64,000 bases of DNA from Streptomyces plumbidurans (GTDB lineage Bacteria > Actinomycetota > Actinomycetes > Streptomycetales > Streptomycetaceae). Positions within the stretch are counted from its first letter, which is position 1, and each line of letters begins with the position of its first letter. The stretch is from contig NZ_JAFJSY010000018.1 of the NCBI RefSeq assembly GCF_019857225.1, positions 1 to 64,000 on the forward strand, written 5' to 3'. Of this stretch, positions 27,295-35,816 are shown in pieces. Under the pieces are notes generated by a model. The model saw nothing but the letters and a program-made list of their open reading frames with translations, searched no databases and had not been told where the DNA came from. Position numbers and translations under genes: made by a program.

Positions 27295-28241
27295 GCCGCC
27301 TCCATCCAGATGTCGGCGAGGGACTCCTCGAGGTTGATCCGCGGCCGCCAGCCGAGCCGGTCGCGCGCAGTGCGCACATCGGCCTGCTGCCAGCTTCCGC
27401 AGCCGTCCGGGTACGGGTACGCCACCGGGGCCGCGTGGTCGGGATCCGGGCGCGGGTGGCCCACGGTCGCCCGCAACGGGCCGGGCGGACCGTCGAGTTC
27501 ATGGAGGGCACCGCCGTATCCGGCCACCCGGGCGAGCATGGCGGCGGCGTCGCGCAGCCGGACGGCGCGGCCCGCGCCGATGTTGATGACGCCCTGCGCG
27601 GCGGAGAGCGAGGCGGCGTGCACGGCTCGGGCCACATCGCGTACGTCGACGAAGTCGCGCTGGATGCCGAGGCCGCCGAGCTTGAGCTCGCCGTCGCCGG
27701 ACTGCATGGCCCGGCGCATGGCCTCGGCGAGCCGGCCGAGCGGTGATCCGGCGGGCGTGCCCGGTCCGGCCGGGGAGAAGACCCGCAGGACGACCGCGTC
27801 CAGGCCGGAGCCGAGGACGAGTTCGGTGGCGGCGAGCTTGCTGACGCCGTACGGGCCGCCGGGGCGGGGGACGGCGTCCTCCGCCGTGGAGGAGCCGGGT
27901 TGGCTGGGCCCGTACTCCGCGCCGCAGCCGATCTGCACCAGGCGTGCGCCGCAGCCACTGCGGCGCAGGGCCTCGCAGACGGTGGCCACGGCCACGGTGT
28001 TGTGGCGGGTCAGGTCGCGGGCGCCGCCGCGGGTGGCACCGGCGCAGTTGATGACGACACCGGGGTGGACCGCGTCGAGGAAGCGGGTGAGGGCACCGGG
28101 GCTGCCGGACGCGAGGTCGAAGCGGACGTCGGCGTCGTCGCCGCGGCCGAGCGCGGTGAGCTGTACGGCCGGGTCGGCGAGCAGACGGTCGGCGACGAAG
28201 CGGCCCAGGTAGCCGTTGGCTCCGATCAGCAGGACTCTCAT
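27282..28241 (-). CDS. NAD-dependent sugar epimerase/dehydratase (extended SDR)
   Basis: The product is 319 residues. The Rossmann start is LLIGANGYLGRF, the catalytic YGVSK supplies the Tyr-Lys pair (PYGVSKLAATEL), and IQRDFVDVRDVARA is the usual substrate-loop region of UDP-sugar 4-epimerases and dTDP-sugar dehydratases. Overlap with the spherulin-4 gene indicates coupled expression. By context a UDP-hexosamine C4-epimerase supplying GalNAc units is the most attractive role, but sequence alone only supports an NDP-sugar SDR. Confidence 0.88.
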   Translation of the reverse strand: MRVLLIGANGYLGRFVADRLLADPAVQLTALGRGDDADVRFDLASGSPGALTRFLDAVHPGVVINCAGATRGGARDLTRHNTVAVATVCEALRRSGCGARLVQIGCGAEYGPSQPGSSTAEDAVPRPGGPYGVSKLAATELVLGSGLDAVVLRVFSPAGPGTPAGSPLGRLAEAMRRAMQSGDGELKLGGLGIQRDFVDVRDVARAVHAASLSAAQGVINIGAGRAVRLRDAAAMLARVAGYGGALHELDGPPGPLRATVGHPRPDPDHAAPVAYPYPDGCGSWQQADVRTARDRLGWRPRINLEESLADIWMEAACRM

Positions 28242-28349
28242 CGGGCGGCTCCCGGGGCCGAGGCGTCAGATCGGGAGGTGATCATCTGGACTTCTCCTTC
28301 GGAGGGGGAGGTGCGGTTGCCCCGGGCGGCGGATCCGGGCGCCGGCGGC

Positions 28350-28915
28350 GGGGTGGGGGCCGGCCTGCTGCGGCGTACCGGCGGCCCGGGGCGGTGGCAG
28401 GAGGGCGGCCGCGGCGTCAGCACGGCTGGTCCACGGGCGCGTGGGCCGAGGCCCAAGTCAGGGTGCGGGTCACGTGGACCAGCAGGGCCAGCGCCGCCGC
28501 TGCGCAGACGAGGGTCGAGACGCTGCGCCGTCGGCCGGGTGGGGGTCGGCCCGCTGCGGCGTTCGAGCGGCCCGAGGCGGTGGCCAGGAGACGGCCGCGG
28601 CGTCGGCGTCAGCACGGCCTGTCCGCGGGCGCGTGGGCCGAGGCCCGAGTCAGGGTGCGGGTCGCGTGAGCCAACGGGATCAGCGCCGCCACCGAGCAGA
28701 CGAGGGTCGGGACACTGCGCCGGCGACGGGGTGAGGGCCAGCCTGCCGCGGGGTACCGACGGCCCGAGGCGATGGCCAGGAGACGGCCGCGGCGTCAGCA
28801 CGGCTGGTCCACGGGCGCGTGGGCCGAGGCCCGGGTCAGGGTGCGGGTCGCGTGGACCAGCAGGGTCAGCGCGGCCACCGAGCAGACGAGGGTCGGGACG
28901 GTGCCGGGGCCCCAG
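28350..28915. repeat. Three degenerate tandem copies of the 3' end of the membrane-protein gene
   Basis: A unit of about 186-192 bp occurs three times. The landmark CACGGC begins at 28421, 28613 and 28799. The last copy is the real C-terminal coding end of the gene at 28795-30081. The other two lie downstream of its stop and keep about 90% identity over the first 100 bases, including the stop region. Together they fill most of the 553-base gap before the epimerase gene. They look like slipped duplications of a gene end, with no independent coding value. Confidence 0.85.
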
Positions 28916-30081
28916 GTGTCGGCGGCGGTTTCCACGGGGGTGGCGAGGAAGCCGCACCCGGGCAGGCGGCCCGCGAAGACCGTGGCGAGGGCGGTCGCCT
29001 CGGCGGCCGCCGCTGCCCCGAGGAGGATCGCGGGGGCGTGGGTGAAACCGTGCGCGGTGAGGAGGCGGGCGAGGAGCAGCAGGGCGCCCAGGGTGACGGT
29101 CTGGGCGTAGGCCGGGCTCTCGCCCAGGACGACGCCGCACACGGCGAGCAGGGCCGACAGAGCGGACAGGAACAGGGCGAACGCGCCCAGCAGCAGGGGC
29201 CGCGCGGACGCGGTGAAATCCTCCAGGCCCCGGCTGGTGTCCAGTCGGCGGCGGGCGCTCACCGCGAAGAGGTGCGCGCACCACGCGGCGGGGGCGCACG
29301 CCAGGCTCAGGGCCAGGACAGGCGCCGTGGCCACGGCCCATGAGCTGTCGGCGGAGGCACCGGGCAGGGCGTCGGGGCCTCCGGCGACGGCCGCCTCGAG
29401 CAGGCCGTCGCCGAGGAGGGCGTAGGCGACGAGCCAGCACGTCCACGCCCGACTGCCTGAAGAGTGGCGTGCGGATCCCGGGAGCGTGCCGTTCGTCGGG
29501 GCGAGGGGGCCGCGGGTGAGCGCCGCGCGCAGGGCGAGGACCGCTGCGAGGACGCCGACCGCGAGCGCGATGGCGTGGGCCTGTCCGTGAGTGAGGCGGA
29601 GGGCGGCCACGGTCGCGGCGCAGAGCGTTCCGGGCAGCAGGGTGAGAAGGATCCAGGAGGTGTGTGCGCGGGTGGGCGTGAGGGTGGTGGGGCGCGGCGC
29701 CGTCTCCTCGTCGTGGGCGGCGCGCGCGTACATCTCCTCCGCGAGGGAGAAGACGTCCCGGTGGCGGAAGCGGGTCGCGGTCCGGTCGGTGACGCCGTGG
29801 GCCTCCAGGCCCGCCGCGATCTCCAGGGGGTCCACGGCTCGTTCGCACAGCTCGCGATGACGGTGCATCAGCGCCTTCACGGGGTCGGCGGCGGTGCGGC
29901 GGGGGGTCGGTCGACGGTTGGGGGCGGGGGCATGAGCCTGCTCGGACACCGCGGACACCGCAGTCCCCTCCGGCACCGCATCAGCCCCACCGACCTCCGC
30001 AACCCACTCCCCCGAGCGCTCGTCCCACGCCTCCGCGCCGCCCGGTGCGCCGGGGCGGTCCAGTTCTCCCAAGCCGCTCAT
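28795..30081 (-). CDS. Polytopic membrane protein next to PelF-like glycosyltransferase
   Basis: This is a 428-residue protein from ATG 30081, overlapping the upstream glycosyltransferase stop by four bases (ATGA). Residues 1-130 are polar and contain LMHRHRELCERAVDPLEIAAGLEAHG and HRDVFSLAEEMYARA. About eight to ten hydrophobic segments follow to the C-terminus. I do not recognise a named transporter family. It is shorter in membrane content than PelG, but its coupling to a PelF-type transferase makes a role in polymer export or assembly the leading guess. Its 3' end has been duplicated twice downstream. Confidence 0.8.
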   Translation of the reverse strand: MSGLGELDRPGAPGGAEAWDERSGEWVAEVGGADAVPEGTAVSAVSEQAHAPAPNRRPTPRRTAADPVKALMHRHRELCERAVDPLEIAAGLEAHGVTDRTATRFRHRDVFSLAEEMYARAAHDEETAPRPTTLTPTRAHTSWILLTLLPGTLCAATVAALRLTHGQAHAIALAVGVLAAVLALRAALTRGPLAPTNGTLPGSARHSSGSRAWTCWLVAYALLGDGLLEAAVAGGPDALPGASADSSWAVATAPVLALSLACAPAAWCAHLFAVSARRRLDTSRGLEDFTASARPLLLGAFALFLSALSALLAVCGVVLGESPAYAQTVTLGALLLLARLLTAHGFTHAPAILLGAAAAAEATALATVFAGRLPGCGFLATPVETAADTWGPGTVPTLVCSVAALTLLVHATRTLTRASAHAPVDQPC

Positions 30082-31805
30082 CGCGCACCCTCCGTGGCGG
30101 GCGTCGCGTGCGTTGCGGGCATCGCGGAACCGGCGCGTACGGGGGCGCCCGCCGCCCAGGCGGGGCCGCCGCGGGCCACTACGCGCGCGGCCGGGCCGGT
30201 CCAGCGGCCGGGGACGTGGGCCTCGGCGGGAACGGCGAAGGGCAGGGGCTCGCCGGTGTCGTCGAGGACGAGCCGGCGTACCGGGGTGTGCGAGACGATC
30301 TCCAGGTAAATGCCGTGAAATGCCGTGGTGTTCTGCTCGACGGTGAACAGTTCGAGCGCACGCGCGCGTGCGGCCGCGCCCAGGCGCTCCCGGCGCTCGG
30401 GGTCGCGCAACAGCGCCAGGCACGCCTCGCCGAGCGCCCGGGGGTTGCGCGGCGGCACCACGAGCCCCGTGCCTCCAATGACCTCGACGACCGCACCGAC
30501 ATCCGTGGACACCGTCGCGCGGCCGCAGAACATGGCCTCGACCAGGCTGATCGGAAAGCCCTCGACGACGCTGGAGAGCACGGTCACGGCCCCGGCGGCG
30601 TACGCGTCGGCGAGCGTGGGCAGCTCCGGGCCGCCGATCTCCTCGAAGGAGACGGGGTTGTCGCCGACGGAGTGCGGCCCCTCGGCCTCGTCGGGGAAGA
30701 GCTGCGCCGCGAGCGCTTTGCAGTGTCCGAGATAGGCCGTGCCCTCGGGGTCGGCCGGTGCGCCGACGATCCGCAGCCGCGTCTTCGGCTCCTCCTTGCG
30801 GATCTCGGCGAAGGCGTGCAGCAGGGAGACCAGGTCCTTGGCGGGCTCGATGCGGCCGACCCAGACCAGCGTGTCGGCGTCGGCGCTCTCGGCGGACTCC
30901 CCCACCTCGGCGAAACGGGAGGCGTCCATGCCCGGGTAGACCGTGCGGAGCTTGGTCCGGTCGGCGCCGCAGCGCTCCTGCCAGCGGCGGGCGTGCGCAT
31001 TGCCCGGTGTGATGACGGCGGCCCGTTCGTAGGTCTCGGCGGCGAGCCTGCCGTGGAAGGCGGCGAGCAGGGCGCGCACGGCGGGCGGCGCGTCCGTGGC
31101 GGCCAGGTAGTGCGTGCGCAGTCGCACGCCGTACTCGGTCACCAGGAGGGGTACGCCGTGGAAGTGGCGCGCGAGCAGTCCGGGCAGGGCGGCGGGGCCG
31201 CCGGACGTCGCGTGGCACAGGTCGACCGAGCCGAGCCCGTCGTCCTCGTACCAGTCGAGCGAGAGGGGGCGCAGGGCGCGTTCGAGGTGTGCGGCGACCG
31301 CGAGCAGATCCGGGACGCGCGCCTCCCGCGCGTCCCGCAGGGCGCCCGGTGCGCGACAGGCGCGCTCCAGGGCGCGTACGGCGGTCTCGGATCGGAGCGC
31401 TCCCACGAGACCGCCTTCGTCGCGGGCGAGTTCGGCGAGGCCGTACAGCGCGTTGCCGAAACGGTCCGCCTCGGCGGCCGGGGCCTCCCCCGGGGCGGCG
31501 GGATCCCCTGGCCTGCCCGTGCACAACGCGGCCGCCAACTCGCCGTAGCACTCGGCGAACCGGCGGCGCGCCCGGCGCCCGTAGTGGACCCCGTCGTCCT
31601 CGGCTGTCCACAGCGGCGCGGTGATCACCCGGTCGACCTGCGACGGCAGCGGGATCCAGCCCTCGGCCTCCTGGCGCTCGCTGCGGCTGAGCGCGTAGAC
31701 CTCGAACTCGTGCTGCCCGAGCCCGCGCACGAGCCGGTCGCACCAGAGCCTGGCGTCACCGCTCACATACGGATAGCCACCCTCCGTAAGCAGTCCGATG
31801 CGCAC
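30078..31805 (-). CDS. GT4 glycosyltransferase, PelF-like (DUF3492)
   Basis: This is a 575-residue protein from ATG 31805. The N-terminal part is a DUF3492 domain beginning LLTEGGYPYVSGDARLW, the PelF signature position. The GT4 core follows: PGMDASRF, WVGRIEPAKDL, then SSVVEGFPISLVEAMFCGR with the E-x7-E pair, and VVPPRNPRALGEA. PelF proteins polymerise UDP-GalNAc/GlcNAc-type donors from the cytoplasmic side. It is the first gene of a four-gene group (transferase, membrane protein, epimerase, spherulin-4). The last 30 residues are an Ala/Pro/Thr-rich tail not needed for the fold. Confidence 0.87.
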   Translation of the reverse strand: MRIGLLTEGGYPYVSGDARLWCDRLVRGLGQHEFEVYALSRSERQEAEGWIPLPSQVDRVITAPLWTAEDDGVHYGRRARRRFAECYGELAAALCTGRPGDPAAPGEAPAAEADRFGNALYGLAELARDEGGLVGALRSETAVRALERACRAPGALRDAREARVPDLLAVAAHLERALRPLSLDWYEDDGLGSVDLCHATSGGPAALPGLLARHFHGVPLLVTEYGVRLRTHYLAATDAPPAVRALLAAFHGRLAAETYERAAVITPGNAHARRWQERCGADRTKLRTVYPGMDASRFAEVGESAESADADTLVWVGRIEPAKDLVSLLHAFAEIRKEEPKTRLRIVGAPADPEGTAYLGHCKALAAQLFPDEAEGPHSVGDNPVSFEEIGGPELPTLADAYAAGAVTVLSSVVEGFPISLVEAMFCGRATVSTDVGAVVEVIGGTGLVVPPRNPRALGEACLALLRDPERRERLGAAARARALELFTVEQNTTAFHGIYLEIVSHTPVRRLVLDDTGEPLPFAVPAEAHVPGRWTGPAARVVARGGPAWAAGAPVRAGSAMPATHATPATEGAR

Positions 31806-31885
31806 GAGCGCACCCCCGATCTCCCGTATGAGGAGCCGCCGTTGACTTGGCGGCTCACAGCGGGAAGAACGTATGCGGACAAGGC

Positions 31886-31919
31886 GGTGGCGCGATGGAC
31901 GGTTGTCCGTCGCGCCACC
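31886..31919 (-). terminator. Terminator of the ABC transporter operon
   Basis: A 15-bp stem (31886-31900 with 31905-31919, one mismatch) and a 4-nt loop lie 77 bases beyond the stop of the ABC ATPase gene (31996), before the glycosyltransferase promoter region. The rest of the 190-base gap contains no other clear signal. Confidence 0.72.
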
Positions 31920-31995
31920 AAAAGGGGTGAACGGTCGTAACTTTCCTGTGCGGTTCGCGTTCGATCGCGCTAAGAGATCAAGCAGTTACGTTCCG

Positions 31996-33759
31996 TCAGG
32001 CGACGGCCAATTCTCGCCGGGCCACCCTGCGCCGGGCGGCGACCTGCGGGTCGAGCGACGGTACGGCGGCCAGCAGCTGCTTGGTGTACGGGTCCTGGGG
32101 GTTGTCGTACACCTCGTCGGCGGGGCCCGACTCGACGATCCGGCCGCGGCGCATCACCGCGACCCGGTCGCTGACCTGTCGCACGACGGCGAGGTCGTGC
32201 GCGACGAAGACGAGCGCCAGCCCGAGTTCGCGCTGGAGCTCACCGAGCAGGGCGACGACCTGGGCCTGCGTGGTCACGTCGAGCGCGGAGACCGGCTCGT
32301 CGCAGACGATCACGCGCGGGTCGGCGGCGAGCGCCCGCGCGATGCCCACGCGCTGGCGCTGTCCACCGCTGAACTCGTGCGGGTAGCGGTCGTAGTGCGC
32401 CCCTTCGAGCCCTACGCGCTCCAGCAATTCCGTCACGCGCCCCCTGATCCGCTTCTCGTCCCTCTCGCCACGCGCGCGGAGCGGGTCGGCTATCGACTCA
32501 CCCACGCTGCGGCGCGGGTTGAGGGAGGAGACGGGGTCCTGGAAGACCATCTGGACGGCCGGATGCACGCCCACGCGCGCGTGCCCGTCGTAGCGGACCT
32601 CACCGGCCGTCGGCTCCAGCAGCCCGACCAGCATCCGGCCGAGCGTCGTCTTGCCGCTGCCGCTCTCGCCCACGACACCGAGGGTCTCGCCCCGCCGGAT
32701 GGCCAGCGACACGCCGTCCACTGCGGCGAACGCCCGCTTGCCCCGCCCGAACTCACGCCGCAGGCCGGTGGCTTCCAGAACGACGTCCCCGGTCACCTCC
32801 GGACGGCCGTCGGGGCCGCCGGCGCCGACCTCTGCCGCAGACACGGCAGACACCGCAGACACCGCGGACACGGCGCCGGCGGCTACCCCGGCGCCCTCCT
32901 CGCCGGCTACCCCGGCGTCGTCCCCGCCAGTCACCGACGCGCCCCGTCGCGCATCCACCCGCGGCACCGCCGCCAGCAACTCCCGTGTGTACGTCTGTGC
33001 AGGCGCGCTCAACACGTCGGCCACCGGACCGTGTTCGACCCGGCGCCCGTGCCGCATGACGAGTACCTCGTCGACGCTCTCGGCGGCCACGCCCACGTCG
33101 TGCGTGACGAGCAGCAGGCCCATGCCGGTCTCCTCGCGCAGTGTGTGGAGCAGGTCGAGGATCTGGGCCTGGACCGTGACGTCGAGTGCGGTGGTCGGTT
33201 CGTCGGCGATCAGCAGGTCGGGCTCGCAGGCGAGCGCCATCGCGATGAGCGCGCGCTGGCGCATGCCGCCGCTGAACTCGTGCGGCCGGGAACGCGAGCG
33301 CCGCACCGCGTCCGGAATCCCCACCCGGTCGAGCACGTCCACCGCACGCGCGCGTGCCGCCCGTCGTGACACGCGCGTGTGCACGCGGTACACCTCGGCG
33401 ATCTGGTCGCCGATCGCGTAGTACGGGTCGAGGGACGACAGCGGGTCCTGGAAGACCATGGCGGCCTTGGCGCCGCGCAGCCGCCGCAGTTCGTCGTCGG
33501 ACGCCCGCTGTACGTCGGCGCCGGCGACCTCGATCGAGCCGCCGACCCGCGCGCCGGTTCCGCGGTGCAACCCCAGCAGGGCCGAGGCGACCGTGGACTT
33601 GCCGGATCCGGACTCGCCGACCAGCGCCAGGGCGGCGCCGCGAGCCAGGCCGAACGAGAGGCAGTCCACGGCCCGCAAATCGCCGAACTCCACGGACAGG
33701 TCCGTCACCTGGACGAGACTCACGTCGGTACCACCACTCACGTCGGTACCACCACTCAC
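31996..33759 (-). CDS. Oligopeptide-type ABC transporter ATPase, two fused nucleotide-binding domains
   Basis: GTG 33759 overlaps the permease stop (GTGA), giving 587 residues. Two complete ATPase domains occur in one chain: [19 protein letters not shown] and [13 protein letters not shown] in the first, and [19 protein letters not shown] and [13 protein letters not shown] in the second. This is a DppD-DppF/OppD-OppF fusion. The linker contains a short Ser-Ala-Val repeat. Each half ends with the oligopeptide family tail ([22 protein letters not shown]). It powers the two permeases encoded just upstream. Two more in-frame GTG starts lie in the adjacent 18-bp repeat. Confidence 0.95.
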   Translation of the reverse strand: MSGGTDVSGGTDVSLVQVTDLSVEFGDLRAVDCLSFGLARGAALALVGESGSGKSTVASALLGLHRGTGARVGGSIEVAGADVQRASDDELRRLRGAKAAMVFQDPLSSLDPYYAIGDQIAEVYRVHTRVSRRAARARAVDVLDRVGIPDAVRRSRSRPHEFSGGMRQRALIAMALACEPDLLIADEPTTALDVTVQAQILDLLHTLREETGMGLLLVTHDVGVAAESVDEVLVMRHGRRVEHGPVADVLSAPAQTYTRELLAAVPRVDARRGASVTGGDDAGVAGEEGAGVAAGAVSAVSAVSAVSAAEVGAGGPDGRPEVTGDVVLEATGLRREFGRGKRAFAAVDGVSLAIRRGETLGVVGESGSGKTTLGRMLVGLLEPTAGEVRYDGHARVGVHPAVQMVFQDPVSSLNPRRSVGESIADPLRARGERDEKRIRGRVTELLERVGLEGAHYDRYPHEFSGGQRQRVGIARALAADPRVIVCDEPVSALDVTTQAQVVALLGELQRELGLALVFVAHDLAVVRQVSDRVAVMRRGRIVESGPADEVYDNPQDPYTKQLLAAVPSLDPQVAARRRVARRELAVA

Positions 33760-33771
33760 GTCAGTACCACC
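33718..33771. repeat. Three tandem 18-bp repeats at the permease/ATPase junction
   Basis: The unit ACTCACGTCGGTACCACC occurs three times (33718, 33736, 33754; the last with one change). It spans the permease stop and supplies three in-frame GTG start options for the ATPase. Six codons per unit means that copy changes keep the frame. Confidence 0.9.
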
Positions 33772-34754
33772 CGTCGGTCGGCCACCGCGTACAGGACGTC
33801 CGCGACGGCGTTGGCGAGGACCACGAAGAAACCGATGACCAGGACCATGCCGACGACGACGGGCAGGTCGACCACATTGACCGCGTGGACGAGTTCCTGT
33901 CCGATGCCGGGCAGTCCGAAGAGGGTCTCGGTGAGGACGGCGCCGCCGATCGCCGAGCCGACGTTGTTGGCGTTCAGCGCGATGACGGGCGCGAGGGCGC
34001 CGCGCAGCGCGTGCCGCCCCACGATCGCCCGCTCGGCGACCCCGTAGGCCCGGAAGGTGCGGATGTGGTCCTCTGCCAGCGTCTCCAGCATCGACGCCCT
34101 GGTCAGCCGCGCGAACGCGGCGGCCTCGATCAGGGCGAGCGAGAGCCAGGGCAACAGCAGGTTCCACGCCCACTGCTCGGGGTCGTCGGTGAGCTTCACG
34201 TACTGCGGGAAGGGCAGCAGTTGCAGTTCGCCGCAGACGACGATCATCAGCACCAGGCCGATGACGAAGACCGGGGTGGCCCAGCCAGCGAGGGTGAGGG
34301 CCGTCAGCAGCCGCTCGGTGAACCGGCCGCGCCGCCACGCGGAGAGCACACCGGTGCCGACCCCGAGGACCAGCCACAGGACCATCGCGCCGAGCACCAG
34401 CGAGAGGCTCACCGGCAGCTTCGTCAGGATGATGTCCATGACCTGACGGTCGGTCTGGTACGAGAGCCCGAGGCAGGGCGCCGGGCAGTGCTCCACCGAG
34501 GTGCCCGTGGAGTAGTCCTGACCGGCGACCAGGCCTTCGAGGAAGTGCCAATAGCGCACGTACAGCGGGTCGTCGAGCCTGAGTTGCTGGGCCACCTGGT
34601 GCACCTGCTCCGGGGAGCAGCGCGGGCCGCAGGTGATCTGCGCGACGTTGCCCGGGGTGGCGTAGAAGACGACGTAGACGATGACCGAGATGGCCAGCAG
34701 GGTGATGACCGTGCCGATGCCGCGCCGGACCAGGAAGCCTCCGAAGCCGCTCAT
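33756..34754 (-). CDS. ABC transporter permease, DppB/OppB type
   Basis: This is a 332-residue integral membrane protein with the N-terminal 'VRRGIGTVITLLAISVIVYVVFYATPG' segment typical of DppB. It has a family extracytoplasmic loop and the inner-membrane EAA-like motif in 'EDHIRTFRAYGVAERAIVGRHALRGAL'. About six membrane segments are visible. Four cysteines in the periplasmic loop (ITCGPRCS and HCPAPCLG) could form disulfides. It overlaps the next permease by four bases on one side and the ATPase gene on the other. Confidence 0.94.
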   Translation of the reverse strand: MSGFGGFLVRRGIGTVITLLAISVIVYVVFYATPGNVAQITCGPRCSPEQVHQVAQQLRLDDPLYVRYWHFLEGLVAGQDYSTGTSVEHCPAPCLGLSYQTDRQVMDIILTKLPVSLSLVLGAMVLWLVLGVGTGVLSAWRRGRFTERLLTALTLAGWATPVFVIGLVLMIVVCGELQLLPFPQYVKLTDDPEQWAWNLLLPWLSLALIEAAAFARLTRASMLETLAEDHIRTFRAYGVAERAIVGRHALRGALAPVIALNANNVGSAIGGAVLTETLFGLPGIGQELVHAVNVVDLPVVVGMVLVIGFFVVLANAVADVLYAVADRRVVLT

Positions 34755-35812
34755 GCGGAGCCCTCCTTCGCGCCCGCCCCGGCGCCCTTCTCCCCCGCCC
34801 GGACGCCTGTCCCAGCGTCCTTCCCGGCCGCCCCGGCCTCCCGCTTGCTGCCCGTCCCGACGCGCAGTCGGGAGGCGGCCCGGGGGTCCAGGGCGGTGCG
34901 GACGCCGTCGCCGAGGACGGTCAGGGCGAGGACGGTGACGAAGAGCGCGCCCGCCGGGAGCAGCAGGTACTGCGGGGCCGCCTGGTACCAGACGTCGGCG
35001 GCGGTGAGCATCTGCCCCCAGGACGGCGTGGGCGGCTTCACGCCGACGCCGAGGAAGGACAGCGCGGCCTCGACGCTGATGTTGACCGGCATGAGGATCG
35101 CGGCGTACGTGATGACCGGAGCGGCGAGCCCGGGCAGCAGTTCCCTGCGCGCGATGCGCCAGGTCCCCCAGCCGCTGAGCCGGGCGGCGGAGACATAGTC
35201 GAGCCCCTTGAGCGTGAGCGTCTGGGCCCGCACGATCTTCGCGATGTTGCCCCAGGCGATGAACCCGATGACCAACGTGACCAGTACAGGTCGCGGGAAG
35301 CTCGACGGGACGATCGCGAGCAGCGCCAACGACATGATCATCAAAGGCATGGCGACGAAGATGTCGGTGATCCGGCTCAACAGTTGATCAACCCATCCGG
35401 CGCCGATCGCCGAGGCGATTCCGATCACCACGCCGAGGAAGACCTGGATCACGGTCGCCGCCAGCGCGACGCCCAGGGAGACCCGCGCCCCGTAGACGAG
35501 CCGGGCGAACAGGTCGCGCCCGGTCTGCGGTTCGACGCCCAGCCAGTGGTCGGCGCCGATGCCCCCGAGGGAGCCGATCGGCACGCCTCCGCGCGCGGAG
35601 TCGACGAGCGAGGGGTGGTACGTGGTCGGGTCCTGGTTCTCCAGGGCGGTGAGCAGGGGCGCGGCGAGCGCGATCAGGACCAGCAGTGCGACGACGGACG
35701 CCGCGACGAGGGCGGCGCGCTGCGTACGCAGCCGCCGCCAGAACCGAAGGGCCCCCGAGGTCCCCGAGGCGGACACCTCGGGGACCTGGGTGGCGACAAG
35801 TGCCTCGCTCAC
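34751..35812 (-). CDS. ABC transporter permease, DppC/OppC type
   Basis: This is a 353-residue protein from GTG 35812. The DppC N-terminal region has 'GADHWLGVEPQTGRDLFARLVYGARVSL'. The EAA-like coupling loop is 'LDYVSAARLSGWGTWRIARRELLPGLAAPV', and the 'EAALSFLGVGVKPPTPSWGQML' block is diagnostic of the family. The last 35 residues form an Ala/Gly/Lys-rich tail. It overlaps the DppB gene by four bases and starts four bases after the stop of the binding-protein gene, so the operon is tightly coupled. Confidence 0.94.
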   Translation of the reverse strand: MSEALVATQVPEVSASGTSGALRFWRRLRTQRAALVAASVVALLVLIALAAPLLTALENQDPTTYHPSLVDSARGGVPIGSLGGIGADHWLGVEPQTGRDLFARLVYGARVSLGVALAATVIQVFLGVVIGIASAIGAGWVDQLLSRITDIFVAMPLMIMSLALLAIVPSSFPRPVLVTLVIGFIAWGNIAKIVRAQTLTLKGLDYVSAARLSGWGTWRIARRELLPGLAAPVITYAAILMPVNISVEAALSFLGVGVKPPTPSWGQMLTAADVWYQAAPQYLLLPAGALFVTVLALTVLGDGVRTALDPRAASRLRVGTGSKREAGAAGKDAGTGVRAGEKGAGAGAKEGSA

Positions 35813-35816
35813 GGCG

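Noticed and set aside
28238..29848. 536-codon Pro/Arg-rich minus-strand frame
   Set aside because: It reads across the tandem repeats and the membrane-protein gene out of frame; shadow.
31996..34551. 851-codon frame fusing the ATPase with antisense-like upstream sequence
   Set aside because: The upstream 250 codons are an out-of-frame reading of the DppB permease gene; the ATPase starts at the GTGA overlap at 33759.
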